DNA of 64,000 bases from Paenibacillus sp. SYP-B4298. Its GTDB lineage: Bacteria; Bacillota; Bacilli; Paenibacillales; Paenibacillaceae. Position numbers and translations under genes: made by a program. Shown one piece after another: positions 1 to 8,246 of the stretch. The notes below the pieces were generated by a model. That model was not told the DNA's origin and did not search any database. It was given only the letters and a program-made list of their open reading frames with translations. Where the stretch lies: contig NZ_CP115484.1 of NCBI RefSeq assembly GCF_027627475.1, forward strand, positions 4,382,501-4,446,500, given 5' to 3'. Numbering within the stretch: the first letter of the stretch is position 1; each line of letters begins with the position of its first letter.

Positions 1-412
1 AGCTCTCCAGCGCCTGGTCAACTGCCAGCGACAGATCATACAGCTCCGGGAAGGTGTAGCCGCCCGAGCCTTTATTCCCGAACTGGTAGGTGGCAACATC
101 GGCAATCTTCTCTTTGCCTGGCAACTGCGCTACCAGATCCTCAATTTTGTATGTTCCTGCTCTATAATTTTGAAAGCTGGTCGAATCCGCCGCCTGTCCG
201 GCAAGCGTACCGCCGGTGCCGATAACAAGCACATTAGGGAGTGAAGACTGGATGGCTCCTTCAGAGAGCTGAGGAATATCAAACTTTTTGACTGTCCCTC
301 CGCCTGGCAGCGTCTCAGCAAATACCATTGCAGCAGTCGCTCCCAGCATGGCTATAACTAATAGTGGGATCAGTAACTTTTTCACAAGCTTGCTCTCTTT
401 CAATGATGTCAT
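1..412 (-). CDS. Secreted type II L-asparaginase, 3' end cut by window edge
   Basis: The visible N-terminal 137 codons begin with a basic stretch and a hydrophobic signal segment ending in VFA-ET, so export is likely. The segment VLVIGTGGTLAG follows. This is the first catalytic motif of bacterial asparaginases, in which the Thr of GTGGT is the nucleophile. The downstream lid-loop region (FQNYRAGTYKIEDLV) also fits type II enzymes, which hydrolyse extracellular asparagine to aspartate and ammonia. I chose the ATG at 412 because GGGAGG lies 8 nt upstream. The C-terminal half, with the second active-site motif, is outside the window. The family assignment is firm from the motif; substrate preference (Asn or Gln) cannot be judged. 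Confidence 0.88.
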   Translation of the reverse strand, partial: MTSLKESKLVKKLLIPLLVIAMLGATAAMVFAETLPGGGTVKKFDIPQLSEGAIQSSLPNVLVIGTGGTLAGQAADSTSFQNYRAGTYKIEDLVAQLPGKEKIADVATYQFGNKGSGGYTFPELYDLSLAVDQALES

Positions 413-457
413 AAAAATTAACCTCCCATATTGTTTATCTATCTAGTAGACAAACTC

Positions 458-486
458 ATTTTATTATATGTTAGTTAATATGACAA
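458..486 (-). promoter_or_regulatory. Probable sigma-A promoter of the asparaginase gene
   Basis: On the minus strand TTGTCA (481-486) and TAAAAT (458-463) are separated by exactly 17 bp in a very AT-rich intergenic stretch (413-691). Just upstream are two direct copies of TTAGTTAA, a possible regulator site. The promoter points to the asparaginase start at 412. Confidence 0.5.
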
Positions 487-712
487 TTAGTTAACACTAT
501 TAAAATAACGGTTACATTTACTTTATACTATATATATCTAAGTTTTACGCCATAATACGCCTTGGTCTAAAATAAACTTCTTCATTCATTGTGGTGTAGA
601 GTAGTTTTTATATGACATAATATGTGACATATATAACATCCAGTGTTCAGATAATGTTTAGAGCGAGCAGCTACACTACATATGAGATCAGTTGAAAAAG
701 GAGGGGCAGCAA

Positions 713-973
713 TTGCCCAACATCATCAGTATTTATCCTGTACATGACTTCCATCTTATCCTGGAGCTAGGATCCGGTGAATATCGCGTCATTGATCTGC
801 TGCTGTTCGTGGAGTTGCTGCCCGAGGAGCGTGAAGCGGGGCGATTTGCCGAGGTATGGCTTGATACGGAAGAACATGCCGTCCGTCTAAGCGGAGGACG
901 GTCGATCTACGGGCACCAACTGTGCGAGAATAGCCTGCCGCTGCAGTTGCCGCATTGTATTCGTCAAATGTAG
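713..973 (+). CDS. DUF2442 family protein
   Basis: A short protein of about 86 residues. The pattern of an N-terminal V-x-P-x-x-x-x-L-x-L-x-L-x-x-G-E-x-R-V-x-D-L followed by a short F-A-E-V-W-L-D region and a terminal SIYG-type stretch is that of DUF2442 (NE0471 N-terminal fold), whose molecular role is unknown. Some relatives sit beside toxin-antitoxin or HTH genes, but none is next to this copy. The start is the TTG at 713, because AAAGGAGGGG lies just upstream. An in-frame TTG at 692 would lie on the wrong side of that ribosome binding site. The gene stands alone, divergent from the asparaginase. Confidence 0.6.
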   Translation: MPNIISIYPVHDFHLILELGSGEYRVIDLLLFVELLPEEREAGRFAEVWLDTEEHAVRLSGGRSIYGHQLCENSLPLQLPHCIRQM

Positions 974-1136
974 CGGCACGCGGGCAACTGCTCCCCTCTC
1001 CATCATCGCCGCCAGACACACAGAAACAGCCCTCTTCGTCTCCTGTCGGAGCTGCGAGGGCTGTCTGTACGCCTGCCATTCGTGGTATTCATCGTCTTAT
1101 CGCGTATACGTTATCCTTCACGGTTACCCGCCGCGT

Positions 1137-2201
1137 CTACCACTCCAGCTTCACTTCACTGCCGGTACGCGACGATTCATAGATCGCATCCAAAATACGA
1201 TTATTCGTATACCCCGTCAGCGCTGAGCTGATCGGCTGCTTATTATCGCGGATACACTCCAGGAAATGCCTTCCCATTAGCACACGGTCGCTCTCGCCTT
1301 CCAGCGGCTCCACCACCGCCTCCTTCACCTGATCGCCTTCATGTGTTACAAGACAGCCTGTGGTGCCGCTCAGCGACAATCCAGCCTCCGTCCCCATTAA
1401 CTGAACGTAGGGGTCCTCCTTGGCGCCAGCAGCATGAGCCGCCCAGCTTACCTCCAGCAACAGCGTCGAGCCATTGTCCATCTTGATCATAGCCGTCGCC
1501 AGATCCTCCACATCATAATAGCCTTCCCAGTTCGGCGTGCCCCATGTCCCGATTCCGCGGCGCTGAGGGCCAAATTCGGCATAGGTCGAGCCGTACACCG
1601 ATACCGGCCGTGGATTGCCCATCAAATATAGCGACAGATCGAGCATATGTACACCGATGTCAATCAGGGGACCTCCGCCGGACTGATCCATGCGGGTAAA
1701 CCATGATCCCCAGCCGGGAATCCCCTTCTTGCGAATCCAGCCCGTCTTGACATTATAGATACGCCCTAGCGCTCCCTGGTCGATCTGCTGCCGGATTGCG
1801 CGGCTGATCCCCGTCCAGCGCATCTGATGCGCCATCATCAGCACCTTGCCCGACTGCTCCGCCGCTTCCATGATACGCTTGGCCGACATGGACGTGTTAG
1901 ACATCGGCTTCTCCAACAGCACATGCTTGCCTTGACGCAGCGCCTCGATAGCAAGCGGTGCATGGAACTGATTCGGCACCCCGATGACGACAGCGTCAAT
2001 CTCCGCATCCTCCAACAGCTCCTGCGGCGTGGCATGAACCGTGCCAATCCCATGCTCCTCCGCTCGCTGCTTCGCTGCGGGAGCGTGCGCATCCGCTACA
2101 GCGGCTATCACTGCCTCTGGCAACTGCTTGAACGTTTCCATATGAACATGACCAATGGCGCCTGCGCCAATGATGCCCAGACGTATAGGTGTTACTGACA
2201 T
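1137..2201 (-). CDS. Gfo/Idh/MocA family NAD(P)-dependent oxidoreductase
   Basis: A protein of 354 residues in two parts: a Rossmann domain with GAGAIG at about residues 12-17 and the EKP motif at 97-99, then the C-terminal alpha/beta domain typical of glucose-fructose, inositol and related sugar dehydrogenases. The substrate-side signature (DIGVHMLDLSLYLMG) is present. Family members oxidise or reduce a sugar or cyclitol hydroxyl with NAD(P)(H); the substrate cannot be read from sequence. The start is the ATG at 2201, because AAGGAGG lies 9 nt upstream. A longer reading to 2300 has no such signal. The gene appears monocistronic, with a degenerate MITE upstream. Confidence 0.87.
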   Translation of the reverse strand: MSVTPIRLGIIGAGAIGHVHMETFKQLPEAVIAAVADAHAPAAKQRAEEHGIGTVHATPQELLEDAEIDAVVIGVPNQFHAPLAIEALRQGKHVLLEKPMSNTSMSAKRIMEAAEQSGKVLMMAHQMRWTGISRAIRQQIDQGALGRIYNVKTGWIRKKGIPGWGSWFTRMDQSGGGPLIDIGVHMLDLSLYLMGNPRPVSVYGSTYAEFGPQRRGIGTWGTPNWEGYYDVEDLATAMIKMDNGSTLLLEVSWAAHAAGAKEDPYVQLMGTEAGLSLSGTTGCLVTHEGDQVKEAVVEPLEGESDRVLMGRHFLECIRDNKQPISSALTGYTNNRILDAIYESSRTGSEVKLEW

Positions 2202-2378
2202 GGTGTAAATCCTCCTTCGTTGCATATGGCTCCAGTATACCCTGAGCGGCACGCCGCATTCCAGCACGCGGATGGCCTTGTCTTTGTGCTCGTTTGGCAT
2301 CGGTTACATCTCTGGCATTGCCGAGCGGAGGCTACCGCAGAGAGTCCAGCTCTATGCAGCACCTCCGCCCGTGATGCC

Positions 2379-2548
2379 AGAGTGTGTCTTCAATCGCCGA
2401 CAGGAGCAGATTGTGCGAATGTTCGTTTCGGGCAAGGCACTTTCTTGCAGGCGTACCAGGGGACGTCAAGAGAAAGCAACGCAGCTCGGGCACGGGTCGA
2501 AAAGGCGGTGATGGGCGCCCTTGAGCGGGTTGGAAGGACAGACCCTAA
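2379..2548 (-). mobile_element. Degenerate copy of a ~165-bp MITE-like element (copy 3)
   Basis: Read on the minus strand this stretch aligns along its whole length, with scattered substitutions, to the elements at 25971-26135 and 40125-40290. Shared blocks include CGCTCAAGGG, the GGCAAGG/CTT block, GCAGGCGTACC and a terminal CTAG-like end. Its terminal inverted repeats have decayed (TAGGGTCTGTCC against TAGGTCGTGTCTG). The first bases of its end, TAG at 2547-2545, are the stop codon of the metallo-hydrolase gene. Confidence 0.7.
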
Positions 2549-3666
2549 TGTCCATGAAGCCGCCATGTCTCTCCATGTGGCAATATAACCAGTCGCTCCT
2601 CCTCGATCCGCTGCTGCCTCCGACCGCTCTCCAGCCGATCGAGCGCCTCCCTCGGCGTATCGTCCGCAAGCTTGAACGCCCCATAATGCATCGGCACAAA
2701 CCAGGATGCCCCCGTATCAACAAACGCCTGCAGCGCTTGCTCGGGCGTCACATGCTGAGGACCCATGAACCACTCCGGCTCATATGCCCCGATCGGCAGC
2801 ATCGCTACATCAATCTTGAAGCGGCTTCCGATCTCCTTGAAGCCGTTGAAGTAGCCGCTGTCTCCAGCAAAATACAAGGTTGGATTGTCCGTGAGCACCG
2901 GCCTGCCCCCCTCTGACTGCAGCGCCGGAGATGGAGCTGCATCGTTCGCCCCTGCAATGCTCTTCAGGCCTTGCTGGCGAAGGTCAGCATCCTGTTTCCG
3001 CGCCAACTCCAAGGACGGTTCAATGATCCAGCCGCCCCAGTGCGAACGATTCATATCCCAAGGGGTGCGCCTCGTCCAATGCTGAGAGGGGACAAAGGTA
3101 AATGTCAGGCCGTTGATCGTCGCTGATTCCCACCAATGGAACTCGCGCACTCTTAGAAACCCCTTCAGCCGCAGCTTATTTTTAAGCCCTGCGGGCACCA
3201 GCAGTTGTTTGTCCCCTGCCAGACGGCGCAGTGAGGTAATACTTAGATGATCATAATGGGAATGAGAGATCAGCACCATATCGATCGGAGGCATATCCGT
3301 TAGCGGGATGCCCGGCGGGGCCAGCCGCTTCTGGAACGCCATTCTGCCCGACCATACCGGATCTGTGACGATGTTCACTCCTGAATGCTGGATCAGAAAG
3401 GTCGAATGGCCAATCCAGGTGATGGACGGTTCTATTCTATTGGCATGCAAATAGTCAAGATTTGGAGCCACATGCGGGACGACATAGGAATAATCCTTTA
3501 GTTTAAGCTTGTTGGCGCGTTCTTTGCGCCACCGTTTAAAGTGAGCCATCGTATGCTCGGTCGGTACCGAATCGGGATTAGAAAATCGCATTCTCGACAA
3601 GGAATGTTCTCCCCTTTGCTGTTCTATGCTCTCTTCAGCATACCAGTTCAGCGGACAAAATATCAA
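2545..3666 (-). CDS. Metallo-beta-lactamase-fold hydrolase (NAPE-PLD/UlaG-like)
   Basis: A protein of 373 residues. A Trp-Ile-Gly-His-Ser-Thr strand near residue 85 is followed by the metal motif HSHYDH at about 135-140. Further on are TFVPSQHWTRRT and the FAGDSGYF aspartate motif, then a late PMHYGAF histidine. This set matches the N-acyl-phosphatidylethanolamine phospholipase D / UlaG branch of the superfamily, a two-metal phosphodiesterase fold; the substrate is unknown here. The start is TTG at 3666, with GAGAGGA 5-7 nt upstream. The stop codon TAG coincides with the end of a degenerate MITE, so the original C-terminus may have been slightly different. Confidence 0.82.
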   Translation of the reverse strand: MIFCPLNWYAEESIEQQRGEHSLSRMRFSNPDSVPTEHTMAHFKRWRKERANKLKLKDYSYVVPHVAPNLDYLHANRIEPSITWIGHSTFLIQHSGVNIVTDPVWSGRMAFQKRLAPPGIPLTDMPPIDMVLISHSHYDHLSITSLRRLAGDKQLLVPAGLKNKLRLKGFLRVREFHWWESATINGLTFTFVPSQHWTRRTPWDMNRSHWGGWIIEPSLELARKQDADLRQQGLKSIAGANDAAPSPALQSEGGRPVLTDNPTLYFAGDSGYFNGFKEIGSRFKIDVAMLPIGAYEPEWFMGPQHVTPEQALQAFVDTGASWFVPMHYGAFKLADDTPREALDRLESGRRQQRIEEERLVILPHGETWRLHGH

Positions 3667-3679
3667 ATTGATTCCTCTC

Positions 3680-3793
3680 TTATCTGGCTAGCAGCCACCC
3701 TAACCAGAGCCCTCCTGCAATGAGCCAGAGCGGCAGCACAAGAAGCAAGCCATTCTTTAAACCTGTTCGCAAATCGCCTTCTTTGTTCATCAT
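3680..3793 (-). CDS. Small single-pass membrane protein, 37 aa
   Basis: Translation from the tandem ATGs at 3793/3790 gives a charged N-terminus (MMNKEGDLRTGLK), then one hydrophobic segment of about 20 residues rich in Leu, Trp and Gly, then a terminal Ala-Arg. A weak GGGGG ribosome site lies upstream. The stop codon is 13 bases before the start of the metallo-hydrolase gene, and the ribosome binding site of that gene begins right at the stop, so the two are probably cotranscribed and translationally coupled. I do not recognise the family. The tight spacing and clean hydrophobic pattern are the support. Confidence 0.5.
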   Translation of the reverse strand: MMNKEGDLRTGLKNGLLLVLPLWLIAGGLWLGWLLAR

Positions 3794-4113
3794 TATGTCA
3801 TCCCCCATCCATTGCTACACGCGCTTGAGAGGGAGCCGCCCCGCCGGCCGAATTAGCCACTCTGACGCTTAGCCCCCACAGCAAACACGGTACGCCTTCT
3901 ACATACCAGTGTTTACGTACACGTGTGAACGCAAACCTCTGAATGTAACCCGCTCGCATGCATTCACTTCGCAGAGCAATACGCCGCACCGTACTTAGCT
4001 CCCGGCACGCAGTGCTTCGCCGCATGACAGTACGCGATTGAATCCTATGCTCCTGCAGGCCAGTTACTCTCCACTCTGCAACTTGGCTCGCAATGCTGGC
4101 GTGTTTAACCGCT
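3794..4113. other. Gene-free stretch before the insertion element
   Basis: No convincing gene, RNA or repeat is seen. A 75-codon minus-strand reading frame here has no ribosome site and a composition unlike the neighbours. Confidence 0.4.
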
Positions 4114-4125
4114 AGTTGTCAGAAT

Positions 4126-4149
4126 TCCCCCACCTTCTAAATTGGGGGA
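4126..4149 (+). repeat. Left-end subterminal hairpin of the IS200/IS605 element
   Basis: Perfect 7-bp stem TCCCCCA/TGGGGGA with a 10-nt loop. Such imperfect palindromes are bound as single-stranded DNA by the Y1 transposase in this family. Confidence 0.7.
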
Positions 4150-4242
4150 TGAATGGCAACGGTCTGATCTACATTGACTCCTACCGCCTAAGATACTATA
4201 ATAAAATAATTCAGTCGTATATTAGGAAAGGGAGTAGAATCG

Positions 4243-4644
4243 ATGAAATTAGACTCCAATAACCACTCAGTATTCTCATTGAACTACCACTTGATTCTAG
4301 TCATCAAATATCGTAGGAAAGTCATTACCGCTGAAATATCCGAACGTCTGAAAGAGATATTTGAGTCCATTCAACTACCCTACAATATCACGCTTCAGGA
4401 ATGGAATCATGACCAGGATCATGTTCACGTTCTCATGAAGGCGCATCCCAATACGAACATTTCCAAGTTTCTCAACGCTTACAAAAGCGCATCCTCCAGG
4501 CTTATCAAAAAGGAATTCCCTATCATCCGAGAGTCACTTTGGAAAGAGCATTTTTGGTCACGTTCCTATTGTCTGCTCACAACGGGTGGAGCACCCATAG
4601 ACGTAATCAAGAAGTACATCGAAAGCCAAGGCATGAAAGGATGA
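4243..4644 (+). CDS. tnpA: IS200/IS605 Y1 transposase TnpA
   Basis: A protein of 133 residues, the normal size for IS200-like TnpA. The HUH motif is visible as His60-Val-His62 within QDHVHVLM, and the catalytic tyrosine is Tyr125 in KKYIES. The segment KEHFWSRSYCLLTTGG is also typical. The enzyme cuts and rejoins single-stranded element ends through a 5' phosphotyrosine. The reading frame is complete with ATG start and a GGGAG-like site upstream, so it may still be active and able to mobilise the element in cis. The broken tnpB starts a few bases downstream on the same strand. Confidence 0.93.
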   Translation: MKLDSNNHSVFSLNYHLILVIKYRRKVITAEISERLKEIFESIQLPYNITLQEWNHDQDHVHVLMKAHPNTNISKFLNAYKSASSRLIKKEFPIIRESLWKEHFWSRSYCLLTTGGAPIDVIKKYIESQGMKG

Positions 4645-4650
4645 ATCGTA

Positions 4651-5297
4651 GTGCTGAAAGCCTACAAGTATCGCATCTATCCGAATAGCCAGCAGCAGCT
4701 TTACTTTGCAAAAACCTTCGGTTGTGTTCGATTCATCTACAATCGGATGCTTGCAGACAAGATTGACCATTACAAGCCATCACCTCTGACGGTGAAGTTA
4801 TTGCTAATCCGAAGCACCTGCGCAAGTCCGAAAAGCGATTAGCCAAATTACAGAAAGACCTTTCACGTAAGAAAAAGGGAAGCCATAATCGTCATCAGGC
4901 CAGGTTGAAGGTGGCCAAGTTGCATGAAAAGATTAGGAATCAACGTCACGACTTCTTGCACAAACTATCTTCCAGGATGATTAGCGAAAACCAAGTCATT
5001 GTCATGGAAGACCTAAGCGTAAAGAATATGATGCAGAATCCTAAGCTTGCAAAGGCCATCCATGAAGTATCGTGGAGCCTGTTCCGTTCGATGCTGGAAT
5101 ACAAGGCACAATGGTACGGCAGAGAGATTATCATTGCACCTAAAAACTATGCAAGCAGTCAGCTATGCTCCTGTTGCGGTTACAAAAATGCAGAGGTAAA
5201 ACATCTTGCCTTACGTGAATGGACGTGTCCAGCATGTCATGTGCATCATGACAGAGACATAAATGCTGCTCAAAACCTTCTGAAACTAGCCATGTAA
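4651..5297 (+). pseudogene. tnpB: TnpB (RNA-guided nuclease) remnant with internal deletion and frameshift
   Basis: The GTG at 4651 opens a normal TnpB N-terminus (MLKAYKYRIYPNSQQQ) that is lost after about 43 residues. From about 4788 a different frame resumes at [17 protein letters not shown] and continues to the normal end. The junction therefore removes most of the region between the helical N-terminal domain and the latter half, including the RuvC-I aspartate segment, and shifts the frame. The remaining part keeps the RuvC-II glutamate ([12 protein letters not shown]), the zinc ribbon (CSCCGYKN ... CPACHVHH) and the RuvC-III aspartate ([10 protein letters not shown]). Full-length relatives have about 370-400 residues. 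The protein cannot be made in one piece and lacks a catalytic residue. Confidence 0.85.
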
Positions 5298-5401
5298 TAT
5301 GGTATCTTCTGGGTTAGGAACTAACCTGTAAGCTTGGGTAAACTTGGAGCAGTAGCTCTATTGACCAAGAAGCCGCCACCTCTTAGGTGGTTGGTAGTTC
5401 A
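5298..5401 (+). ncRNA. Candidate omega RNA (right-end RNA) region of the element
   Basis: In TnpB-encoding elements the guide-bearing RNA overlaps the end of tnpB and the right end, with the guide read from flanking DNA. This stretch follows tnpB directly and contains short complementary blocks (GGGTTAGGAACTAACCT at about 5311-5329) and the terminal CCACCT/AGGTGG hairpin. The structure is consistent but not proven. With tnpB broken, any transcript would have no partner from this copy. Confidence 0.35.
5376..5390 (+). repeat. Right-end subterminal hairpin of the IS200/IS605 element
   Basis: 6-bp stem CCACCT/AGGTGG with a 3-nt loop, about 10 bases from the inferred right boundary. Confidence 0.6.
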
Positions 5402-5478
5402 CGATACACTATTACTGATTTTGCCGATTCCATTAAGGCAACAGCACTGCATAACCAACGACATAAGGAGGCGCTTCC

Positions 5479-6627
5479 TTGAAACTGTTATCGATTGAAC
5501 CGACACCAAGCCCAAATTCTATGAAGCTGAATGTGGATACCAAGCTTCCTCCAGGCCAGCGCTATACGTATACGACCAAACAGATAGATCAAGCCCCGGA
5601 GCCGCTCGCAGCCTTGCTGCGAATCGATGGGGTGCGCAGCGTGTTCCGCACAGTTGATTTTATCGCATTGGATCGTAAGCCCGGCGCAGACTGGCAGGCG
5701 ATTCTCGCTCAGGCCCGGCAGTTGCTTGCCAACGATGCCCAGTCGCCTGATGACAGCGCGGTCGCACAACAAGATACAGCATATGGCGAGGCACATGTGC
5801 TGGTGCAGATGTACCGCGGTATTCCCATGCAACTGCGCGTGCGCATGGGCGACAGCGAATCACGCTCGGCGCTACCGGAAGCGTTCGGAGCTGCCGTTCA
5901 TGAGGCCGCTGGAGCCGGGATGATTCGAGAGCGGATGCTGGAGGATCTCGGTGTGCGCTACGGCGAGCCGGAGGAGATCATGAAGGAAGTGATCGCCGAG
6001 CTGTCGGCCGCTTACACCCCCGAGCGACTGCGTGAGCTGGTCGAGGCGGCCAAGGCGCTCGGTTCGGGAGCACCCGCTGAGAATAGCCTCCCGCCTCGAC
6101 CGGAGCCACTGACCAGCGCAGAGCTGGCAGAGAGGCTGCAGCAGCCAGACTGGCGTGACCGTTATGCTGCGATGGAGCGGGTATCCCCTGATCCACAGAT
6201 GTTGCCGCTGCTTGCACAGGCGCTCACTGATGAGAATGGATCGATCAGGCGGCTCGCTGTCGTCTACCTAGGCGACCTGCGCATTCCCGAGGCGCTGCCG
6301 CATCTGTTCACTGCACTGAAGGATCGTTCTCCCTCTGTACGGCGTACAGCGGGGGACACACTGTCCGATCTGGGTGATCCGGCAGCCATTGGGCCGATGA
6401 TCGAAGCGCTGCAGGACAGCAACAAGCTCGTTCGATGGCGGGCAGCACGCTACCTGTATGAGATTGGCGATGAGACGGCTCTGGCTGCGCTGCGAACTGC
6501 AGCGGAGGATGAGGAGTTCGAGATTCGGCTGCAGGCTCAGATGGCTCTGGAGCGTATCGAACGAGGCGAGGAGGCTGCGGGCTCGGTCTGGCAGCAGATG
6601 ACCGCCAGTCGACGGGCCAAGCCGTAA
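5479..6627 (+). CDS. CvfC-like protein: Nfu N-terminal domain plus HEAT repeats
   Basis: A protein of 382 residues. The first ~85 residues (LLSIEPTPSPNSMKLNVD ...) match the Nfu/NifU N-terminal domain. A middle alpha-helical part follows, and from about residue 210 to 355 there are repeated helical pairs of HEAT type (PEALPHLFTALKDRSPSVRR, PAAIGPMIEALQDSNKLVRW and similar). This arrangement matches the conserved virulence factor C / YpgR family of Firmicutes, probably a scaffold protein; its biochemical role is not established. The TTG start at 5479 is chosen because AAGGAGG lies 8 nt upstream. The gene is monocistronic and convergent with the transglutaminase gene across a terminator. Confidence 0.78.
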   Translation: MKLLSIEPTPSPNSMKLNVDTKLPPGQRYTYTTKQIDQAPEPLAALLRIDGVRSVFRTVDFIALDRKPGADWQAILAQARQLLANDAQSPDDSAVAQQDTAYGEAHVLVQMYRGIPMQLRVRMGDSESRSALPEAFGAAVHEAAGAGMIRERMLEDLGVRYGEPEEIMKEVIAELSAAYTPERLRELVEAAKALGSGAPAENSLPPRPEPLTSAELAERLQQPDWRDRYAAMERVSPDPQMLPLLAQALTDENGSIRRLAVVYLGDLRIPEALPHLFTALKDRSPSVRRTAGDTLSDLGDPAAIGPMIEALQDSNKLVRWRAARYLYEIGDETALAALRTAAEDEEFEIRLQAQMALERIERGEEAAGSVWQQMTASRRAKP

Positions 6628-6758
6628 CTACCTCCAATCCAGCCGCATTCTGCCCATCCTGCTGCGCTTCCCGGCGTGAGCTATCGTCTGCAAGAGGGTA
6701 GCAGTTCGCAGCGGCACAGCTAGGGAAGTAGCCGATTGACAACTTTGATTGAAAACAC

Positions 6759-6798
6759 GGCAGCCCCTCACAAGTCGCAAGACTTGCAAGGGGCTGCC
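6759..6798 (-). terminator. Rho-independent terminator of the transglutaminase gene
   Basis: Outer arms GGCAGCCCCT/AGGGGCTGCC enclose an inner CAAGTC/GACTTG stem. Minus-strand transcripts run into GTGTTTTC after the stem. It may also stop the convergent CvfC-like transcript. Confidence 0.75.
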
Positions 6799-6823
6799 CT
6801 AGTTATCAGGCACCACCCTGTAG

Positions 6824-7708
6824 CTATGAAGCATTAGAGGGAGCCGTAATCAGACGTTCGATATCATTCAGATAAGCACTCTCCTTACCCTCTTGCCGCA
6901 GCTTGTTAAGCGTATCCACATACGTATGACCGGCGCGCGGATAGCTTTTCACCCAAGCGTGATCCTTCCGCATCTCCTCGTCCGTCTTCAAATAATAGGC
7001 GTAAGACACCTGATCTTTGTCATCAGGAAGCGGGTCATCCCATGTCGTATCCAGGTGGTACCACACGCCGTCCAGCCGAACAAGATTCCATGCATGATCT
7101 CCAGTATCGACGGTGCCTTCGACTATTGTATTCTCAATCCCCGCCGCTTGCAGCAGCTTGTAGGCCAGCAATGAATAGCCCTGGCAGACAGCTCTGCGAT
7201 CTGTGAGTGCGCTGTACGCTGTATATCGTTCATAATCTGTGTCATAGCGGAGTGTACGGACAATCCAGTCGTGAATCATCTTTACTTTCAGGTGATCGTC
7301 CATGGATGGAGTAATCAAATCTTCGACAATCTCCCGCGTCTGGCGATTGACATAAGCGGTTTCTTCCGGTGTCTCGCGGTAGCTAACACTGATGTTGAGT
7401 TTGGCGCGGGCGCTCCAGGTACGAAGAGTATAAAAATACGAATCGACAATATAAGCGGTGTAATCATCCTGCTCTATCGCTTTTCTCATTAGCTGTGGAA
7501 GGGCTTCAGACAATACTTCCTTATCACCGGTGTACGAGATGACGATCTCCTCTGTGCGAATCTGCAACTGCTTGACCAATAAGTGCTCCAATTGATTCAG
7601 GTCGGCTACAACAGAAGCATCGGCAAGAACAGCATCGAGCTTCAATTCGGTTCCCGTGCCAAAAATGACAACAGCGGTCAGCAATATCCATTTCACCAGC
7701 TTCTTCAT
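6824..7708 (-). CDS. Secreted transglutaminase-like protein
   Basis: A 294-residue protein starting with a basic, hydrophobic signal segment (MKKLVKWILLTAVVIFG). The catalytic triad of the transglutaminase-like core is visible: Cys175 in RRAVCQGYS, His205 in GDHAWNLV and Asp220 in YHLDTTWDD. Bacterial members of this group act as cysteine proteases or peptide-bond-modifying enzymes in the cell envelope; the substrate here is unknown. The ATG at 7708 has GGGAGG 4 nt upstream. An in-frame ATG at 7720 precedes that site and is less likely. It is transcribed alone and ends at the hairpin at 6759-6798. Confidence 0.85.
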   Translation of the reverse strand: MKKLVKWILLTAVVIFGTGTELKLDAVLADASVVADLNQLEHLLVKQLQIRTEEIVISYTGDKEVLSEALPQLMRKAIEQDDYTAYIVDSYFYTLRTWSARAKLNISVSYRETPEETAYVNRQTREIVEDLITPSMDDHLKVKMIHDWIVRTLRYDTDYERYTAYSALTDRRAVCQGYSLLAYKLLQAAGIENTIVEGTVDTGDHAWNLVRLDGVWYHLDTTWDDPLPDDKDQVSYAYYLKTDEEMRKDHAWVKSYPRAGHTYVDTLNKLRQEGKESAYLNDIERLITAPSNAS

Positions 7709-8198
7709 TCGTCCTCCCATAATCGTAGTCGGCTTCCTAAAGCATGCGATTATGGATTATTATACCTGACCGTATGACTAACGTAAACCTGACTCCACAT
7801 GAAAAAGTAATAATTTACATTATAAAACATTACATTATAGCTAAAATAATACTTTTGGATATATTACCTTCATATGGATGAATATAAAATGAAAGGTTAT
7901 CATTCGACGACTCGGTGACCGAAATTGCTGAGATCATTCGACGAAATATTTAGAATCTCTGATAGAAACCACCAAGGTTAAAGTTGTATATCCTGGTGAT
8001 GTAAATCAACTTGCTTGGAATTCTTGCGGCAGCTTTATTCTTGCGGACAAGGATGACCGTTACTCAAGAGAATCCCGCACTTTCACTCTGTAACGGTCAT
8101 GAATGACAGATAGAAGACAGATAACGCCAAGCGCTGATTATTAGGTTGCGCCTAAAATACCGATTAAATTAAAAATCATGTCACAAAACAGCTCTTTG
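7709..8198. other. AT-rich intergenic stretch with a possible gene relic
   Basis: On the plus strand, frame-linked peptide pieces can be read: SFDDSVTEIAEIIRRN from 7900 onwards, then, after a one-base frame change near 7950, ESLIETTKVKVVYPGDVNQL and onwards to a stop at 8091-8093. Neither piece has a credible start. It looks like the tail of a decayed small gene of a family I do not recognise. No RNA motif is recognised. Confidence 0.25.
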
Positions 8199-8219
8199 GA
8201 CTGTTATAAGGGTACAGTC
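8199..8219 (+). promoter_or_regulatory. Dyad upstream of the ECF sigma factor gene
   Basis: The inverted repeat GACTGT-9 nt-ACAGTC ends 27 bases before the sigma factor start. Its position suggests an operator or a 5' leader hairpin. No promoter hexamers were identified with confidence. Confidence 0.3.
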
Positions 8220-8246
8220 GACTGAGAAATAACAGGAGGATAGCTT

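Larger units (their letters stand above)
4114..5401 (+). mobile_element. IS200/IS605-family insertion element, decayed
   Basis: The element holds an intact Y1 transposase (tnpA), a broken tnpB and the subterminal hairpins expected at both ends. The left hairpin has perfect 7-bp arms at 4126-4132 and 4143-4149 (TCCCCCA/TGGGGGA). The right hairpin has 6-bp arms at 5376-5381 and 5385-5390 (CCACCT/AGGTGG) and is followed by TAGTTCAC. As usual for this family there are no terminal inverted repeats or target duplications, so the exact ends are estimates. The left edge is placed near GTTGTC at 4115-4120 and the right edge near TTCAC at 5397-5401. Confidence 0.8.

Noticed and set aside
3798-4025. 75-codon minus-strand frame before the insertion element
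   Set aside because: No ribosome site, no recognisable pattern, Arg/Ser-rich like random GC-rich sequence.
4651-5297. Domesticated, nuclease-dead TnpB regulator
   Set aside because: Frameshift at the deletion prevents a continuous protein, and it sits inside an element with its own tnpA, so decay is simpler.
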